NCBI GenBank assembly: GCA_947480375.1
Contig: CANKCX010000015.1
Span: 1 to 11,811, forward strand
Length of the DNA: 11,811 nt
Direction of reading: 5' to 3'
DNA from: Actinomycetota bacterium
GTDB lineage: Bacteria; Actinomycetota; Actinomycetes; Nanopelagicales; Nanopelagicaceae
Part shown: positions 1 through 7,097 of the stretch, piece after piece
How the letters are laid out: each line of letters begins with the position of its first letter
Numbering within the stretch: the stretch's first letter is position 1
Position numbers and translations under genes: made by a program
The notes under the pieces: generated by a model
The model's input: the letters and a program-made list of their open reading frames with translations, nothing else
What the model was told of the DNA's origin: nothing
The model's database searches: none

Positions 1-2
1 AA

Positions 3-869
3 TCGTATACCGCCAAGTTGGAAGCCGATCCGGTACGTTTTGATTTTATTCAAAGTCGCAAATCTGAAATCCTTCAGTTAATAAAGAAGTATGGCGAGGG
101 GACTGATCGCGATAAAGCACTTAGCAATCTGATTGAAGAAGCGTCGATTGCTAATGAAAAACTTGCGGATTTACGCGGTGGCGATGCACGTTTAGCTGAA
201 CTTGAAAAAGAGCGACTCTCTCTGTTTGGGCAATTGCGAGATTCTGCTGCAACGTTAAGCGCGTGTCGATTGCGTGCGGCCGATCAACTTTCTAGGCGAG
301 TTTCGGATGAGTTAAGCAAGTTAGCTATGCCTAACGCAGAATTCGTCAGTCAGGTCACAAGTTCGTCTGGTGAAAGCATCACGGATTACACAAGTACTGG
401 TTTGGATGAGGTTATATTTTTATTCACCGCACATAAAGATGGAAAATCTTTACCGATCTCAAAAGCTGCAAGTGGCGGCGAACTTTCTCGAGTTATGTTG
501 GCGATAGAGGTTGTTCTGGCCGTAAATTCTCCAGTTGGTACATATATTTTTGATGAAGTTGATGCTGGTGTTGGTGGTAAAGCGGCAGTAGAGGTTGGCA
601 AACGACTGGCGCTGCTGGCCAAGAGCGCGCAAGTTATCGTGGTCACTCATTTAGCCCAAGTGGCCAGTTGGGCAGATAACCATTTAGTCGTTACGAAGAG
701 TGAAGACGGTTCGGTAACGCAAAGCGATATTGCGACAGTTATTGGCGAAGATCGCAGGCGAGAAATCGCAAGACTTCTCTCTGGCCAAGAAGATTCGAAG
801 ACTGCACAACAACACGCAGGCGAACTTCTCGAGTTAGTCGCTGCAGCCCAAGCGGAAATGATAGGTTAG
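3..869 (+). CDS. recN: DNA repair protein RecN, 3' part (partial at window edge)
   Basis: C-terminal part of RecN, an SMC-like ATPase that acts at DNA double-strand breaks in recombinational repair. The reading frame is open from base 3 and enters from outside the window, so the TTG at 18 is not a real start; about 288 residues are visible. The visible part begins in the coiled-coil arm (roughly bases 3-330) and leads into the C-terminal ATPase lobe. That lobe shows the ABC signature SGGELSR (around 470-490), Walker B with the YIFDEVDAGVGG pattern (543-580) and the switch histidine in VVTHLAQVA (around 640-660). The N-terminal lobe with Walker A is missing only because of the window edge. The C-terminal LLSGQEDSKTA-type segment and the TAG stop look intact. 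pyrG starts 6 bp downstream, so the two are probably co-transcribed; recN upstream of pyrG is a known actinobacterial arrangement. Confidence 0.96.
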   Translation, partial: SYTAKLEADPVRFDFIQSRKSEILQLIKKYGEGTDRDKALSNLIEEASIANEKLADLRGGDARLAELEKERLSLFGQLRDSAATLSACRLRAADQLSRRVSDELSKLAMPNAEFVSQVTSSSGESITDYTSTGLDEVIFLFTAHKDGKSLPISKAASGGELSRVMLAIEVVLAVNSPVGTYIFDEVDAGVGGKAAVEVGKRLALLAKSAQVIVVTHLAQVASWADNHLVVTKSEDGSVTQSDIATVIGEDRRREIARLLSGQEDSKTAQQHAGELLELVAAAQAEMIG

Positions 870-875
870 CGTCCC

Positions 876-2513
876 ATGACCGCCCAGCATGTGACCAAGC
901 ATCTATTCGTCACTGGCGGCGTCGCTTCAAGTCTTGGCAAAGGTCTTACGGCTTCCAGTTTAGGTCGGCTCTTAACCTCTCGTGGTCTTCGCGTCACGAT
1001 GCAAAAGTTGGATCCTTATCTAAATGTGGATCCCGGAACTATGAATCCATTTCAACATGGTGAAGTTTTCGTAACTGACGATGGCGCTGAAACTGATTTA
1101 GATATCGGCCATTACGAGCGTTTCTTGAATGTAAATCTTCATGGGTCGGCCAACGTCACAACTGGTCAAGTTTATTCAAATGTAATCGGCAAAGAACGCC
1201 GTGGTGAATACCTAGGTGACACGGTTCAAGTTATTCCGCACATCACTAATGAAATCAAAGAACGAATTAAGGCCATGGCGGGGCCTGATATTGATCTAGT
1301 GATTACCGAGGTCGGTGGAACAGTCGGAGATATTGAATCTCAACCATTCTTAGAAGCTGCCCGCCAAATTCGACAGGATGTTGGCAGGGACAATGTTTTT
1401 TATTTACACGTTTCTTTGGTTCCGTATATCGGTCCATCCGGCGAATTAAAAACCAAACCAACGCAGCACAGTGTTGCCGCCCTTCGTGCGATCGGTATTG
1501 CTCCAGATGCGATAGTTATTCGATCTGATCGACCAATCCCTGACTCTGTAAAACGGAAAATTTCTTCTATGTGCGACGTAGATCTCGAAGCGGTTGTAGC
1601 AGCTGTAGATGCGCCTTCGATATACGACATTCCTAAAGTTTTGTTCAATGAAGGCCTAGATTCATATGTTGTTCGCCGGCTTGGTCTTCCTTTGAGAGAT
1701 ATTGTTTGGGGAGAGTGGGATGATCTTCTAAAGAAAGTGCATCACCCAGAACATCAGATAAGTGTTGCTCTAGTTGGCAAATACATTGATTTACCAGATG
1801 CATATCTTTCAGTTACTGAAGCACTGCGCGCTGGTGGTTTTGCAAATAATGCCAAGGTGAATATCAAATGGGTAGCGAGCGATGATTGCGAAACTCCAGA
1901 TGGTGCAAAGAGTGCGCTCGGAGATGTTGATGCTATCTGCGTGCCTGGCGGTTTCGGGGTACGTGGAATTGAAGGAAAATTAGGAGCTTTAAAATTTGCT
2001 CGTGAAAATAAGATCCCAACACTTGGACTTTGTTTAGGGTTGCAGTGCATGGTCATTGAGGCGGCAAGAAATCTAGCCGGAATTTTGGAAGCAAATTCTG
2101 CGGAATTTGATCCTGGAACTAAGGATCCGGTTATTTCGACTATGCAAAATCAGGAAGATATTGTTGCTGGCAAGGGGGATATGGGCGGAACTATGCGCCT
2201 TGGTCTCTATCCTGCGGTTCTTGCAACAGGTTCAGTTGTAGCTGGTGTCTATGGAGCAAGTGAAATTCAGGAACGTCATCGCCACCGTTATGAAGTTAAT
2301 AATAAGTACCGAGATCAGATTTCTAAGACAGGTTTGATATTTTCAGGGCTTTCACCTGATGGCAATTTGGTTGAATTTGTTGAACTACCAATTGAAGTAC
2401 ATCCATTTTATGTGGGAACTCAGGCACATCCAGAGTTCTTATCCCGCCCAACGAAGGCTCATCCACTTTTCTCGGGGCTAATTGCAGCGGCAATTGCGCA
2501 AAATGGTAAGTGA
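876..2513 (+). CDS. pyrG: CTP synthase (glutamine-hydrolysing)
   Basis: Makes CTP from UTP, ATP and glutamine, the last step of pyrimidine nucleotide synthesis, in the cytosol. The 545 residues match the usual length of the family. The N-terminal synthetase domain (about 1-270) carries the P-loop-like [11 protein letters not shown] (13-23), the [12 protein letters not shown] segment (72-83, with D74 and E145 as expected Mg-ATP ligands) and [12 protein letters not shown] (144-155). The class I glutamine amidotransferase domain (about 295-545) has the nucleophile C386 in GLCLGLQ and the H518/E520 pair in AHPEF, so the triad is complete. The ATG at 876 opens the conserved KHLFVTGG start; only a weak purine-rich stretch precedes it, 6 bp after the recN stop. 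The 3' end overlaps the preferred xerD start by 11 bp. In M. tuberculosis other genes lie between recN, pyrG and xerD; here they are absent. Confidence 0.98.
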   Translation: MTAQHVTKHLFVTGGVASSLGKGLTASSLGRLLTSRGLRVTMQKLDPYLNVDPGTMNPFQHGEVFVTDDGAETDLDIGHYERFLNVNLHGSANVTTGQVYSNVIGKERRGEYLGDTVQVIPHITNEIKERIKAMAGPDIDLVITEVGGTVGDIESQPFLEAARQIRQDVGRDNVFYLHVSLVPYIGPSGELKTKPTQHSVAALRAIGIAPDAIVIRSDRPIPDSVKRKISSMCDVDLEAVVAAVDAPSIYDIPKVLFNEGLDSYVVRRLGLPLRDIVWGEWDDLLKKVHHPEHQISVALVGKYIDLPDAYLSVTEALRAGGFANNAKVNIKWVASDDCETPDGAKSALGDVDAICVPGGFGVRGIEGKLGALKFARENKIPTLGLCLGLQCMVIEAARNLAGILEANSAEFDPGTKDPVISTMQNQEDIVAGKGDMGGTMRLGLYPAVLATGSVVAGVYGASEIQERHRHRYEVNNKYRDQISKTGLIFSGLSPDGNLVEFVELPIEVHPFYVGTQAHPEFLSRPTKAHPLFSGLIAAAIAQNGK

Positions 2514-3429
2514 TTTAAGTCTTAGTTCTGCAATTCATGATTATTTAAATTATGCAGCGATAGAAAAAGGGCTCTCGAAAAATACTATCTCTGCTTACAA
2601 ATTAGATTTATCAAAGTTCGCGGGATATTTAGAGACGAATGAATTTGGCTTAGAAGATGTAGACCTGAAACTTATGGAGCAATTCCTTGGCTATTTGCGC
2701 GGGGGGAGTGATTTGAATTCGCCAAACACTGAAAGTTCCAATTCCCGAACGATTGTTACAGTCAGGAACCTTTTTAAATTCATTGCGAACGAGAAAAAGA
2801 TTGTTAATCCTATAAAAGATTTCTCGCCACCAAAAGTTCCAAAGAGGTTACCTAAGGCACTAAAAGTTGATGAGATTCTTAAACTCATTGAGGCTGCATG
2901 CGTGGACAAACCTGAACTTGCTAAGCGCAATGAGGCGCTAATCGAAATTTTATATGCAACAGGTGCGCGGATCAGCGAAGTTACAGAATTGTCGCTCGCA
3001 GACATTAAAGAGCTAGACAACAATTTGACGATAAAACTTTATGGCAAAGGCGGTAAAGAACGCGTTGTGCCGGTTGGCAATTTTGCACGATTAAGTCTAG
3101 AAAATTACTTAACTTCTTCGCGATCGTATCTATTAAAGGGCAAAGATAACCAAAAGGTTTTCCTGAATACTCGGGGTGCTGGATTGAGTCGACAAAGCGC
3201 TTGGGAGATTATCCAGAATGCAGCAGTGCGAGCTGGAATAGAGAGCGATGTTTCTCCGCATTCGTTACGGCATTCATTCGCGACTCATCTTTTAGATGGT
3301 GGAGCAGATATCAGAGTTGTTCAAGAACTATTAGGTCACTCATCAGTTACAACAACTCAGATTTATACATTGGTAACGATTGATAAGTTGCGCGAGAGTT
3401 ATGCATCAGCGCACCCTCGCGCAATTTAA
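2503..3429 (+). CDS. xerD: Tyrosine recombinase XerD
   Basis: Site-specific tyrosine recombinase that, with a XerC partner, resolves chromosome dimers at dif. I chose the ATG at 2503 (308 residues, normal for XerD) over the in-frame TTG at 2482, which would add seven residues and overlap pyrG further. The N-terminal SAM-like core-binding domain spans about 5-105 and the catalytic domain about 115-300. All catalytic residues are visible: R156 (TGARISE), K182 (GKGGKE), H253 and R256 (SPHSLRHSF), H279 (LLGHSS) and nucleophile Y288 ([10 protein letters not shown]). The ending HPRA is typical of XerD. The Leu after the Tyr-Thr pair, where proteobacteria often have His, is as I recall normal in actinobacterial XerD. 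XerC and dif are not in the window. The gene meets the convergent RHH gene after 3 bp, and a terminator-like hairpin overlaps its last codons. Subgroup assignment (XerD rather than XerC) rests on pyrG synteny and the C-terminus. Confidence 0.94.
   Translation: MVSDLSLSSAIHDYLNYAAIEKGLSKNTISAYKLDLSKFAGYLETNEFGLEDVDLKLMEQFLGYLRGGSDLNSPNTESSNSRTIVTVRNLFKFIANEKKIVNPIKDFSPPKVPKRLPKALKVDEILKLIEAACVDKPELAKRNEALIEILYATGARISEVTELSLADIKELDNNLTIKLYGKGGKERVVPVGNFARLSLENYLTSSRSYLLKGKDNQKVFLNTRGAGLSRQSAWEIIQNAAVRAGIESDVSPHSLRHSFATHLLDGGADIRVVQELLGHSSVTTTQIYTLVTIDKLRESYASAHPRAI
3384..3428. terminator. Hairpin in the 3' end of xerD, probable bidirectional terminator
   Basis: TTGCGCGAG (3388-3396) and CTCGCGCAA (3416-3424) are a perfect 9-bp inverted repeat. 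With TAAG before and TTTA after, the stem grows to 13 bp with one G-U wobble and a 19-nt loop. On the + strand it runs into TTTAATTCTT, a T-rich tail that includes the xerD stop. Read from the minus strand it follows directly after the RHH gene stop (3433) and is followed by a less T-rich CTTATCAATC. It is the only terminator-like structure between two convergent genes 3 bp apart, so a role for both strands is reasonable. The loop is longer than ideal, and function is inferred from sequence only. Confidence 0.62.
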
Positions 3430-3432
3430 TTC

Positions 3433-3834
3433 TTACTTACCTCGTAACCTACGTGCAATAATGCTTTGGTCGCCCTTGGTTTCAAGATCGGCAATGATAA
3501 TTGCAAGTGATTCACGAACGATGCGGCCACGATCAACAGCTAATCCAAGATCTCCGCGCAGAGCAAGACGCGCTTGCTCAAGATCATAAAGTTCTTCTGG
3601 AGATAAGTAAACGGTAATTTTTTCATCGTGACGTTCGCGACCACTTGGTGATTTATCAAATGAATTAACTCTGCGTCGTGGTGTTGTGCGCACTGCCTTC
3701 TTGCCCGCGTTGTTATTTATAGGTGCAGTTTGCATATCTTCGATTGGTGAAGGAGTTTGCGATGGAACTGCACTTAAAGTTGTTGTCTGACGAAACAGTT
3801 CGTCGGCTCCCGGGAGACTCACTCTGCGACTCAC
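3433..3834 (-). CDS. Small ribbon-helix-helix-like protein paired with ParA
   Basis: A 133-residue protein with no established name. Residues 1-65 look disordered and basic or Pro/Ser-rich, apart from a compact motif at the very start, RVSLPGADELFRQ (4-16). Residues 70-130 fit a ribbon-helix-helix (CopG/MetJ-type) fold: a beta strand KITVYLS (72-78), helix 1 from PEELYDLEQA, a turn at GDLGLAVD and helix 2 from RGRIVRESLAIIIADLE, then a basic tail. It is translationally coupled to parA: its GTG start overlaps the parA TGA (GTGA) and is preceded by AGGAGG six bases away, the best Shine-Dalgarno in the window. As I recall, similar proteins with the same N-terminal motif accompany this ParA in Streptomyces. 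By analogy with plasmid ParG it may bind DNA through the RHH part and contact ParA through the tail; this is inference. It could instead be a simple autorepressor. Confidence 0.88.
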   Translation of the reverse strand: MSRRVSLPGADELFRQTTTLSAVPSQTPSPIEDMQTAPINNNAGKKAVRTTPRRRVNSFDKSPSGRERHDEKITVYLSPEELYDLEQARLALRGDLGLAVDRGRIVRESLAIIIADLETKGDQSIIARRLRGK

Positions 3835-4751
3835 TTTGCTCCTCCTCGATAGATTAATTCACGTGCCAGTCTTCGGTATGAAACGGCCCCCGTTGAACTA
3901 CTTGCATATGTTGTTATTGGTTCGCCCTTGACTGTTGATTCAGAGAAGCGCACGGTTCTAGCAATTATTGTGTCAAGCAAATCTTCTGGAAATTCTTTTG
4001 ATATGAGTTCTAGTACTTCGCGTGAGTGCGCAGTCTTGCGTTCAAACATTGTTGCAAGAATTCCATCAATCTTTAGATTTGGATTGGTATTGCTGCGAAC
4101 TTTGTCTATCGTTTCGCGAACAAGTCCTAACCCAAGTACCGCAAAGTATTCACATTCCATCGGAATTAATACACCGTCGGAAGCTGTTAGGGCGTTGATG
4201 GTTAAAGTTCCGAGTGAAGGTGAACAGTCGATCAAAATATCATCGTACTGATCCATTACCGGTGCTAGAAGCTTGCGAAGCTTATGTTCTTTTGCCAATT
4301 CGGAAACAAATGCTGCGTCTGCAGCAGCTAAATCTTTATGACCGCGGATGAAATCTAATCCGGGGACGTTGGATTTTAAAATAAACTCTGAAATATTTGC
4401 GTGAGAATCGTTGAGTAAATACCAGATAGAACCGTATTGCTCTTTTATCTGCAACGGTTTAATACCTAGACCTGTTGTCATACTTGCTTGAGAGTCGAAG
4501 TCGATGAGAAGTACACGACGGCCTAATTCAGCGAGCGCAGCACCTAGATTTATAGTCGTTGTTGTTTTTCCAACGCCACCTTTTTGGTTAACTACTGAAA
4601 TAACGCGCGCAGGACCAGGGGTTGGTGCATCTTTTACTTGTGGAAATTCGACTAATTTGTGGCCGAGAACGCTTGATGTAGCCGAGAATTCCTCGTCACG
4701 ATTTGTCGATTTAGTTCCTAAGCGAGAAACCTTCGAATTGCTTTTTGCCAT
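3831..4751 (-). CDS. ParA/Soj-family chromosome-partitioning-type ATPase
   Basis: A 306-residue deviant-Walker ATPase of the ParA/MinD superfamily, probably binding DNA non-specifically as an ATP dimer. It has a 45-residue variable tail, then the deviant Walker A motif NQKGGVGKTTT (55-65) with signature lysine K57 and P-loop K62, the DFDSQAS switch (84-90) and Walker B ILIDCSPSLG (172-181). The CEYFAVLGL and DTIIARTVRFSES segments are typical of chromosomal ParA/Soj. It lies beside scpA, like the second ParA-like gene of actinobacteria (Rv1708 next to scpA in M. tuberculosis), and not in the parAB-oriC locus, so it is probably not the oriC segregation ATPase and I give no symbol. Its partner is the overlapping RHH gene downstream rather than a ParB. 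The ATG at 4751 begins six bases after a good -10 element, so the mRNA is probably leaderless. It is divergent from scpA. Confidence 0.94.
   Translation of the reverse strand: MAKSNSKVSRLGTKSTNRDEEFSATSSVLGHKLVEFPQVKDAPTPGPARVISVVNQKGGVGKTTTTINLGAALAELGRRVLLIDFDSQASMTTGLGIKPLQIKEQYGSIWYLLNDSHANISEFILKSNVPGLDFIRGHKDLAAADAAFVSELAKEHKLRKLLAPVMDQYDDILIDCSPSLGTLTINALTASDGVLIPMECEYFAVLGLGLVRETIDKVRSNTNPNLKIDGILATMFERKTAHSREVLELISKEFPEDLLDTIIARTVRFSESTVKGEPITTYASSSTGAVSYRRLARELIYRGGAK
3841..3846 (-). promoter_or_regulatory. Strong Shine-Dalgarno for the RHH gene
   Basis: The minus strand reads AGGAGG inside the last codons of parA, six bases before the GTG at 3834. It fixes the GTG as the start rather than the in-frame GTG four codons later, and it supports coupled translation of the pair. 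Confidence 0.85.
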
Positions 4752-4757
4752 TGCGCG

Positions 4758-4786
4758 ACTCTACGGCGGTGCGATTGGGTGTGCAA
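4758..4786 (-). promoter_or_regulatory. Promoter of the parA-RHH operon, probably leaderless
   Basis: On the minus strand TTGCAC (-35, plus-strand 4781-4786) and TAGAGT (-10, 4758-4763) are separated by exactly 17 bp. Six bases separate the -10 from the parA ATG, so transcription would begin at or next to the start codon. No Shine-Dalgarno fits in that space. The -35 lies within one of the GTGC repeats, so a repeat-binding protein could repress it. Confidence 0.66.
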
Positions 4787-4804
4787 GCGTAAGTGCATTA
4801 CCTT
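4769..4804. repeat. Three 12-bp direct repeats starting with GTGC
   Basis: GTGC occurs at 4769, 4781 and 4793, exactly 12 bp apart, in the 59-bp spacer between parA and scpA; a shortened TGC follows at 4805. Only the first four bases, plus a common A/T-leaning remainder, are shared. RHH proteins commonly bind short tandem boxes in their own promoter, so this is a candidate operator or partition-like site for the RHH protein encoded in the operon. With such short repeats, chance is a real possibility. Confidence 0.4.
4775..4804 (+). promoter_or_regulatory. Candidate scpA promoter, probably leaderless
   Basis: TACCTT (4799-4804) fits TANNNT and is followed by six bases and the scpA ATG at 4811, the same geometry as on the opposite strand for parA. 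The possible -35 is TTGGGT (4775-4780) with an 18-bp spacer and matches the consensus only in its first three bases. No Shine-Dalgarno precedes the ATG. It overlaps the parA promoter, so the two could compete. Confidence 0.45.
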
Positions 4805-4810
4805 TGCGCC

Positions 4811-5713
4811 ATGAATGATGGCAATACTGAGGTTTTTGAACCCAGTTCCGTAGTGGAAACCGCCACGGAGCCAGTCGTAGAGGCAACTGCAGGATTCTCT
4901 GTCCATCTGACCAACTTTGACGGTCCCTTTGACCTGCTGCTCCAGCTGATTTCCCGCCACAAGATGGATGTAACCGAGGTAGCTCTAGGCGTGGTTACAG
5001 ATGATTTCATCGCGTATATCCGGGCTCTGGAAGGTTCTGAGGAGGGTTGGGATCTAGATCAGACAACTGAATTTTTGGTAGTTGCCGCAACTTTGTTGGA
5101 TCTTAAAGCCGCCCGCCTATTGCCATCGGGAGAGGTTGAGGATGAGGGAGATCTAGCCTTGCTAGAGGCTCGCGATTTGCTCTTTGCTCGTTTACTGCAA
5201 TACCGCGCTTTCAAGGCTATAGCAGCGATTTTCAGCGAGAGATTGATACGAGAAGAGAAGAGTTTTGCCCGTGTAGTGGCCTTAGAAGCCCATTTTGCGA
5301 GTTTGCTGCCCGAGGTTCTGATCGGCGTAGGGCCTGAGAGATTCGGCGCAATAGCCCAACGAGTGCTCTCGCCTAAAATTACCCCGACAGTTGGAATTGA
5401 GCACATACATAGGCCGTTAGTGAGCGTTGCCGAGGAAGCGATACGCATCGTGGATGAGCTACGGCGAACCGGGAAGAGCACCTTTAGGCATTTGATCAGC
5501 GACGCAAGCTCAACCCTGGTGGTTGTGGCTAGGTTTCTAGCGCTCCTAGAGCTATATCGCGAAGGCGTTGTTCGGTTTGAGCAAGTTATTGCGCTGGGCG
5601 AGCTGGCAATTACCTGGACTGGCAGTGCCAGCGGGGAGATTGAAGTAAGCGATGAGTTCGATATTCCACAGGTACCACAAGAAGATGATACAAATGGAGA
5701 GTCAAATGTCTAA
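4811..5713 (+). CDS. scpA: Segregation and condensation protein A (kleisin)
   Basis: ScpA is the kleisin that bridges the two SMC heads of the bacterial condensin complex and compacts and segregates the nucleoid. The 300-residue protein has an acidic variable tail (1-28), then the conserved N-terminal kleisin segment VHLTNFDGPFDLLLQLI (31-47) with ISRHKMDVTEV after it, a central helical region and a C-terminal winged helix (about 230-290) with FRHLISDASSTLVVVARFLALLELYREG. I chose the ATG at 4811: it sits six bases after a TANNNT box and precedes the conserved part. The GTG at 4793 would add six residues. scpB overlaps its 3' end by 8 bp. Hand counts give 55-57% GC in two 60-bp blocks (5101-5160, 5281-5340), against about 40% in a parA block, so the composition stands out from its neighbours. 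Confidence 0.96.
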   Translation: MNDGNTEVFEPSSVVETATEPVVEATAGFSVHLTNFDGPFDLLLQLISRHKMDVTEVALGVVTDDFIAYIRALEGSEEGWDLDQTTEFLVVAATLLDLKAARLLPSGEVEDEGDLALLEARDLLFARLLQYRAFKAIAAIFSERLIREEKSFARVVALEAHFASLLPEVLIGVGPERFGAIAQRVLSPKITPTVGIEHIHRPLVSVAEEAIRIVDELRRTGKSTFRHLISDASSTLVVVARFLALLELYREGVVRFEQVIALGELAITWTGSASGEIEVSDEFDIPQVPQEDDTNGESNV

Positions 5714-6263
5714 TCCTGAACTTAATAGATCACTCGAGGCGATTCTCATGGTGGTTGACGAACCCGTATCCGAGTTGATTTTGGCTCAGATCACCGAAAC
5801 TCCAACCGAGACTGTCGTAGTTGCGCTTAACGATTTGGCTGCAGATTACGAGAGTTCGGGTCGGGGTTTTGAACTACGTCAAGTTTCGGGAGGATGGCGC
5901 TTTTATAGTCACCCCGATTTGGCACCAGTTGTCGAGAAATTTGTTTTGGATGGTCAACAATCAAGATTAACCCAGGCAGCTCTAGAGACTTTGGCGGTTA
6001 TTGCCTACCGTCAACCCGTATCTCGGGCACGTGTTTCAGCTATTCGTGGCGTCAATGTTGAGGCGGTAATGAAAACCTTGGTTACCAGGGGGCTTGTCGA
6101 AGAATCTGGTATTGAGCATGAAACTGGCGCAATTCTCTACTCCACAACCTCTTATTTCTTGGAAAAACTAGGTCTTAACGGGGTTACCGATCTACCTGCG
6201 TTGGCTCCATTCTTGCCAGATGTTGATGGCTTGGACGAGGTTTTAGCTACTCTCACCGATTAG
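5706..6263 (+). CDS. scpB: Segregation and condensation protein B
   Basis: ScpB dimerises and binds ScpA, giving the SMC-ScpAB condensin. The 185-residue protein has two predicted winged helices: residues 1-80 (RSLEAILMVVDEPVS start, then a GRGFELRQVSGGWRFYS wing) and 85-160 with LTQAALETLAVIAYRQPVSR and IRGVNVEAVMKTLVTRGLVEE, the hallmark of the family. The ATG at 5706 is preferred because GGAGAG lies four bases upstream; an in-frame ATG at 5694 lies inside that run and would add four residues. The start overlaps the scpA stop by 8 bp, so translation is probably coupled. The C-terminus is slightly acidic and ends soon after the second wing. A 69-base spacer separates it from the pseudouridine synthase gene. 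Confidence 0.96.
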   Translation: MSNPELNRSLEAILMVVDEPVSELILAQITETPTETVVVALNDLAADYESSGRGFELRQVSGGWRFYSHPDLAPVVEKFVLDGQQSRLTQAALETLAVIAYRQPVSRARVSAIRGVNVEAVMKTLVTRGLVEESGIEHETGAILYSTTSYFLEKLGLNGVTDLPALAPFLPDVDGLDEVLATLTD

Positions 6264-6332
6264 GGGATAGGGCCTTTAAGGCGTACCCTTCACCTTATTC
6301 CACGCTGTTGAAGCCGTTGAAACGAGGGTTAT

Positions 6333-7067
6333 ATGTCTTTAGTTCGTCTCCAGAAAATACTTGCAGATGCCGGAGTGGCCAGCAGACGGGCCAGTGAGCA
6401 ACTTATACTTGATGGGCGCGTAAGCGTCGATGGCAAACAAATTTTTGAACTGGGAAGCAAGTTTAACCCGGAAATCTCTAAAGTTGAAGTTGATGGTGAA
6501 GCAATTAAGACTCCAAAGACTAAAACTTACCTAGCATTTTATAAACCTAGAGGCGTAATTTCCACCATGTCAGACCCTGATGGCCGACCAAACTTGGGTG
6601 ACTTCTTCGAAACTAGAAACGAACGATTATTCCATGTAGGGCGTTTAGACCGGGAGAGTGAAGGCCTAATTCTCCTAACAAATGACGGTTCTTTAACCCA
6701 TAGAGCAACACATCCCAGCTATGGAATGGTCAAGAAATACCTAATTGAAATTGAGGGGTCATTCACCAAAGAAAATATTGATCAATTACTCAAGGGAGTC
6801 ATTCTCGAAGATGGAATGGCTAGAGCCCTCGAAGTTAGTGTGGTTCGAGAGATCAATGCCAAACACCATTGGGTTGAAGTATCGATCCACGAGGGTCGTT
6901 TTCACATAGTCCGAAGAATGTTTGAATTCTTTGAGATCGAAGTATTGAGATTAATCAGAACTGACTTTGGTCCCATTTCGATGGGGGATACCAAGGAGGG
7001 GCGCTGGCGGGTGCTGAACTCTGTTGAGCTAGATAGTTTATTTACCCTTTTAAAGATAAATCAATAA
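6333..7067 (+). CDS. rluB: Pseudouridine synthase of the RsuA/RluB family
   Basis: Converts uridine to pseudouridine in rRNA; beside scpAB the usual assignment is RluB, modifying 23S rRNA. The 244-residue protein has an N-terminal S4 RNA-binding domain (about 3-60: VRLQKILADAGVASRRASE), then the catalytic domain with KPRGVIST (71-78) and the catalytic aspartate D106 in GRLDRESEGLILLTNDG. The EGRFHIVRRMFE motif near 195-208 is also typical. GAGGG four bases before the ATG is an acceptable Shine-Dalgarno. The scpA-scpB-rluB order is widely conserved in Gram-positive bacteria. The exact target uridine cannot be told from sequence, and RsuA/RluB/RluE/RluF share the fold, so the symbol is less certain than the function. 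The stop codon lies inside an AT-rich inverted repeat. Confidence 0.93.
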   Translation: MSLVRLQKILADAGVASRRASEQLILDGRVSVDGKQIFELGSKFNPEISKVEVDGEAIKTPKTKTYLAFYKPRGVISTMSDPDGRPNLGDFFETRNERLFHVGRLDRESEGLILLTNDGSLTHRATHPSYGMVKKYLIEIEGSFTKENIDQLLKGVILEDGMARALEVSVVREINAKHHWVEVSIHEGRFHIVRRMFEFFEIEVLRLIRTDFGPISMGDTKEGRWRVLNSVELDSLFTLLKINQ

Positions 7068-7097
7068 ATAGAATTCCTGATTACAGATTTATTGATT
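7059..7097 (+). repeat. 11-bp inverted repeat at the 3' end of the rluB gene
   Basis: AATCAATAAAT (7059-7069) and ATTTATTGATT (7087-7097) are perfect reverse complements with a 17-base loop, covering the last codons and stop of rluB. Only one of the eleven pairs is G-C and no T-run follows, so it is a weak stem and not a standard intrinsic terminator. It may still mark or protect the mRNA 3' end. Confidence 0.4.

Noticed and set aside
862-875. TAGGTT before pyrG as another leaderless promoter
   Set aside because: The distance to the ATG is eight bases, not six, no -35 fits, and the gene follows recN by 6 bp, so read-through is the simpler view.
2701-2706. Run of six G in xerD as a phase-variation tract or frameshift
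   Set aside because: The frame is intact on both sides and encodes Gly-Gly in a variable loop; six bases is short for slippage-based switching.
3388-3424. The inverted repeat at the end of xerD as a dif or recombination site
   Set aside because: Xer sites have two 11-bp arms around a 6-8 bp centre; here the arms are 19 bp apart, GC-rich and inside conserved codons. A terminator explains it better.
6269-6289. GCCTTTAAGGC palindrome (6272-6282) with outer AGGG/CCCT after scpB, as a terminator
   Set aside because: The two pairings exclude each other, the stem is only five pairs and no T-run follows; conserved scpB-rluB order also argues for read-through.
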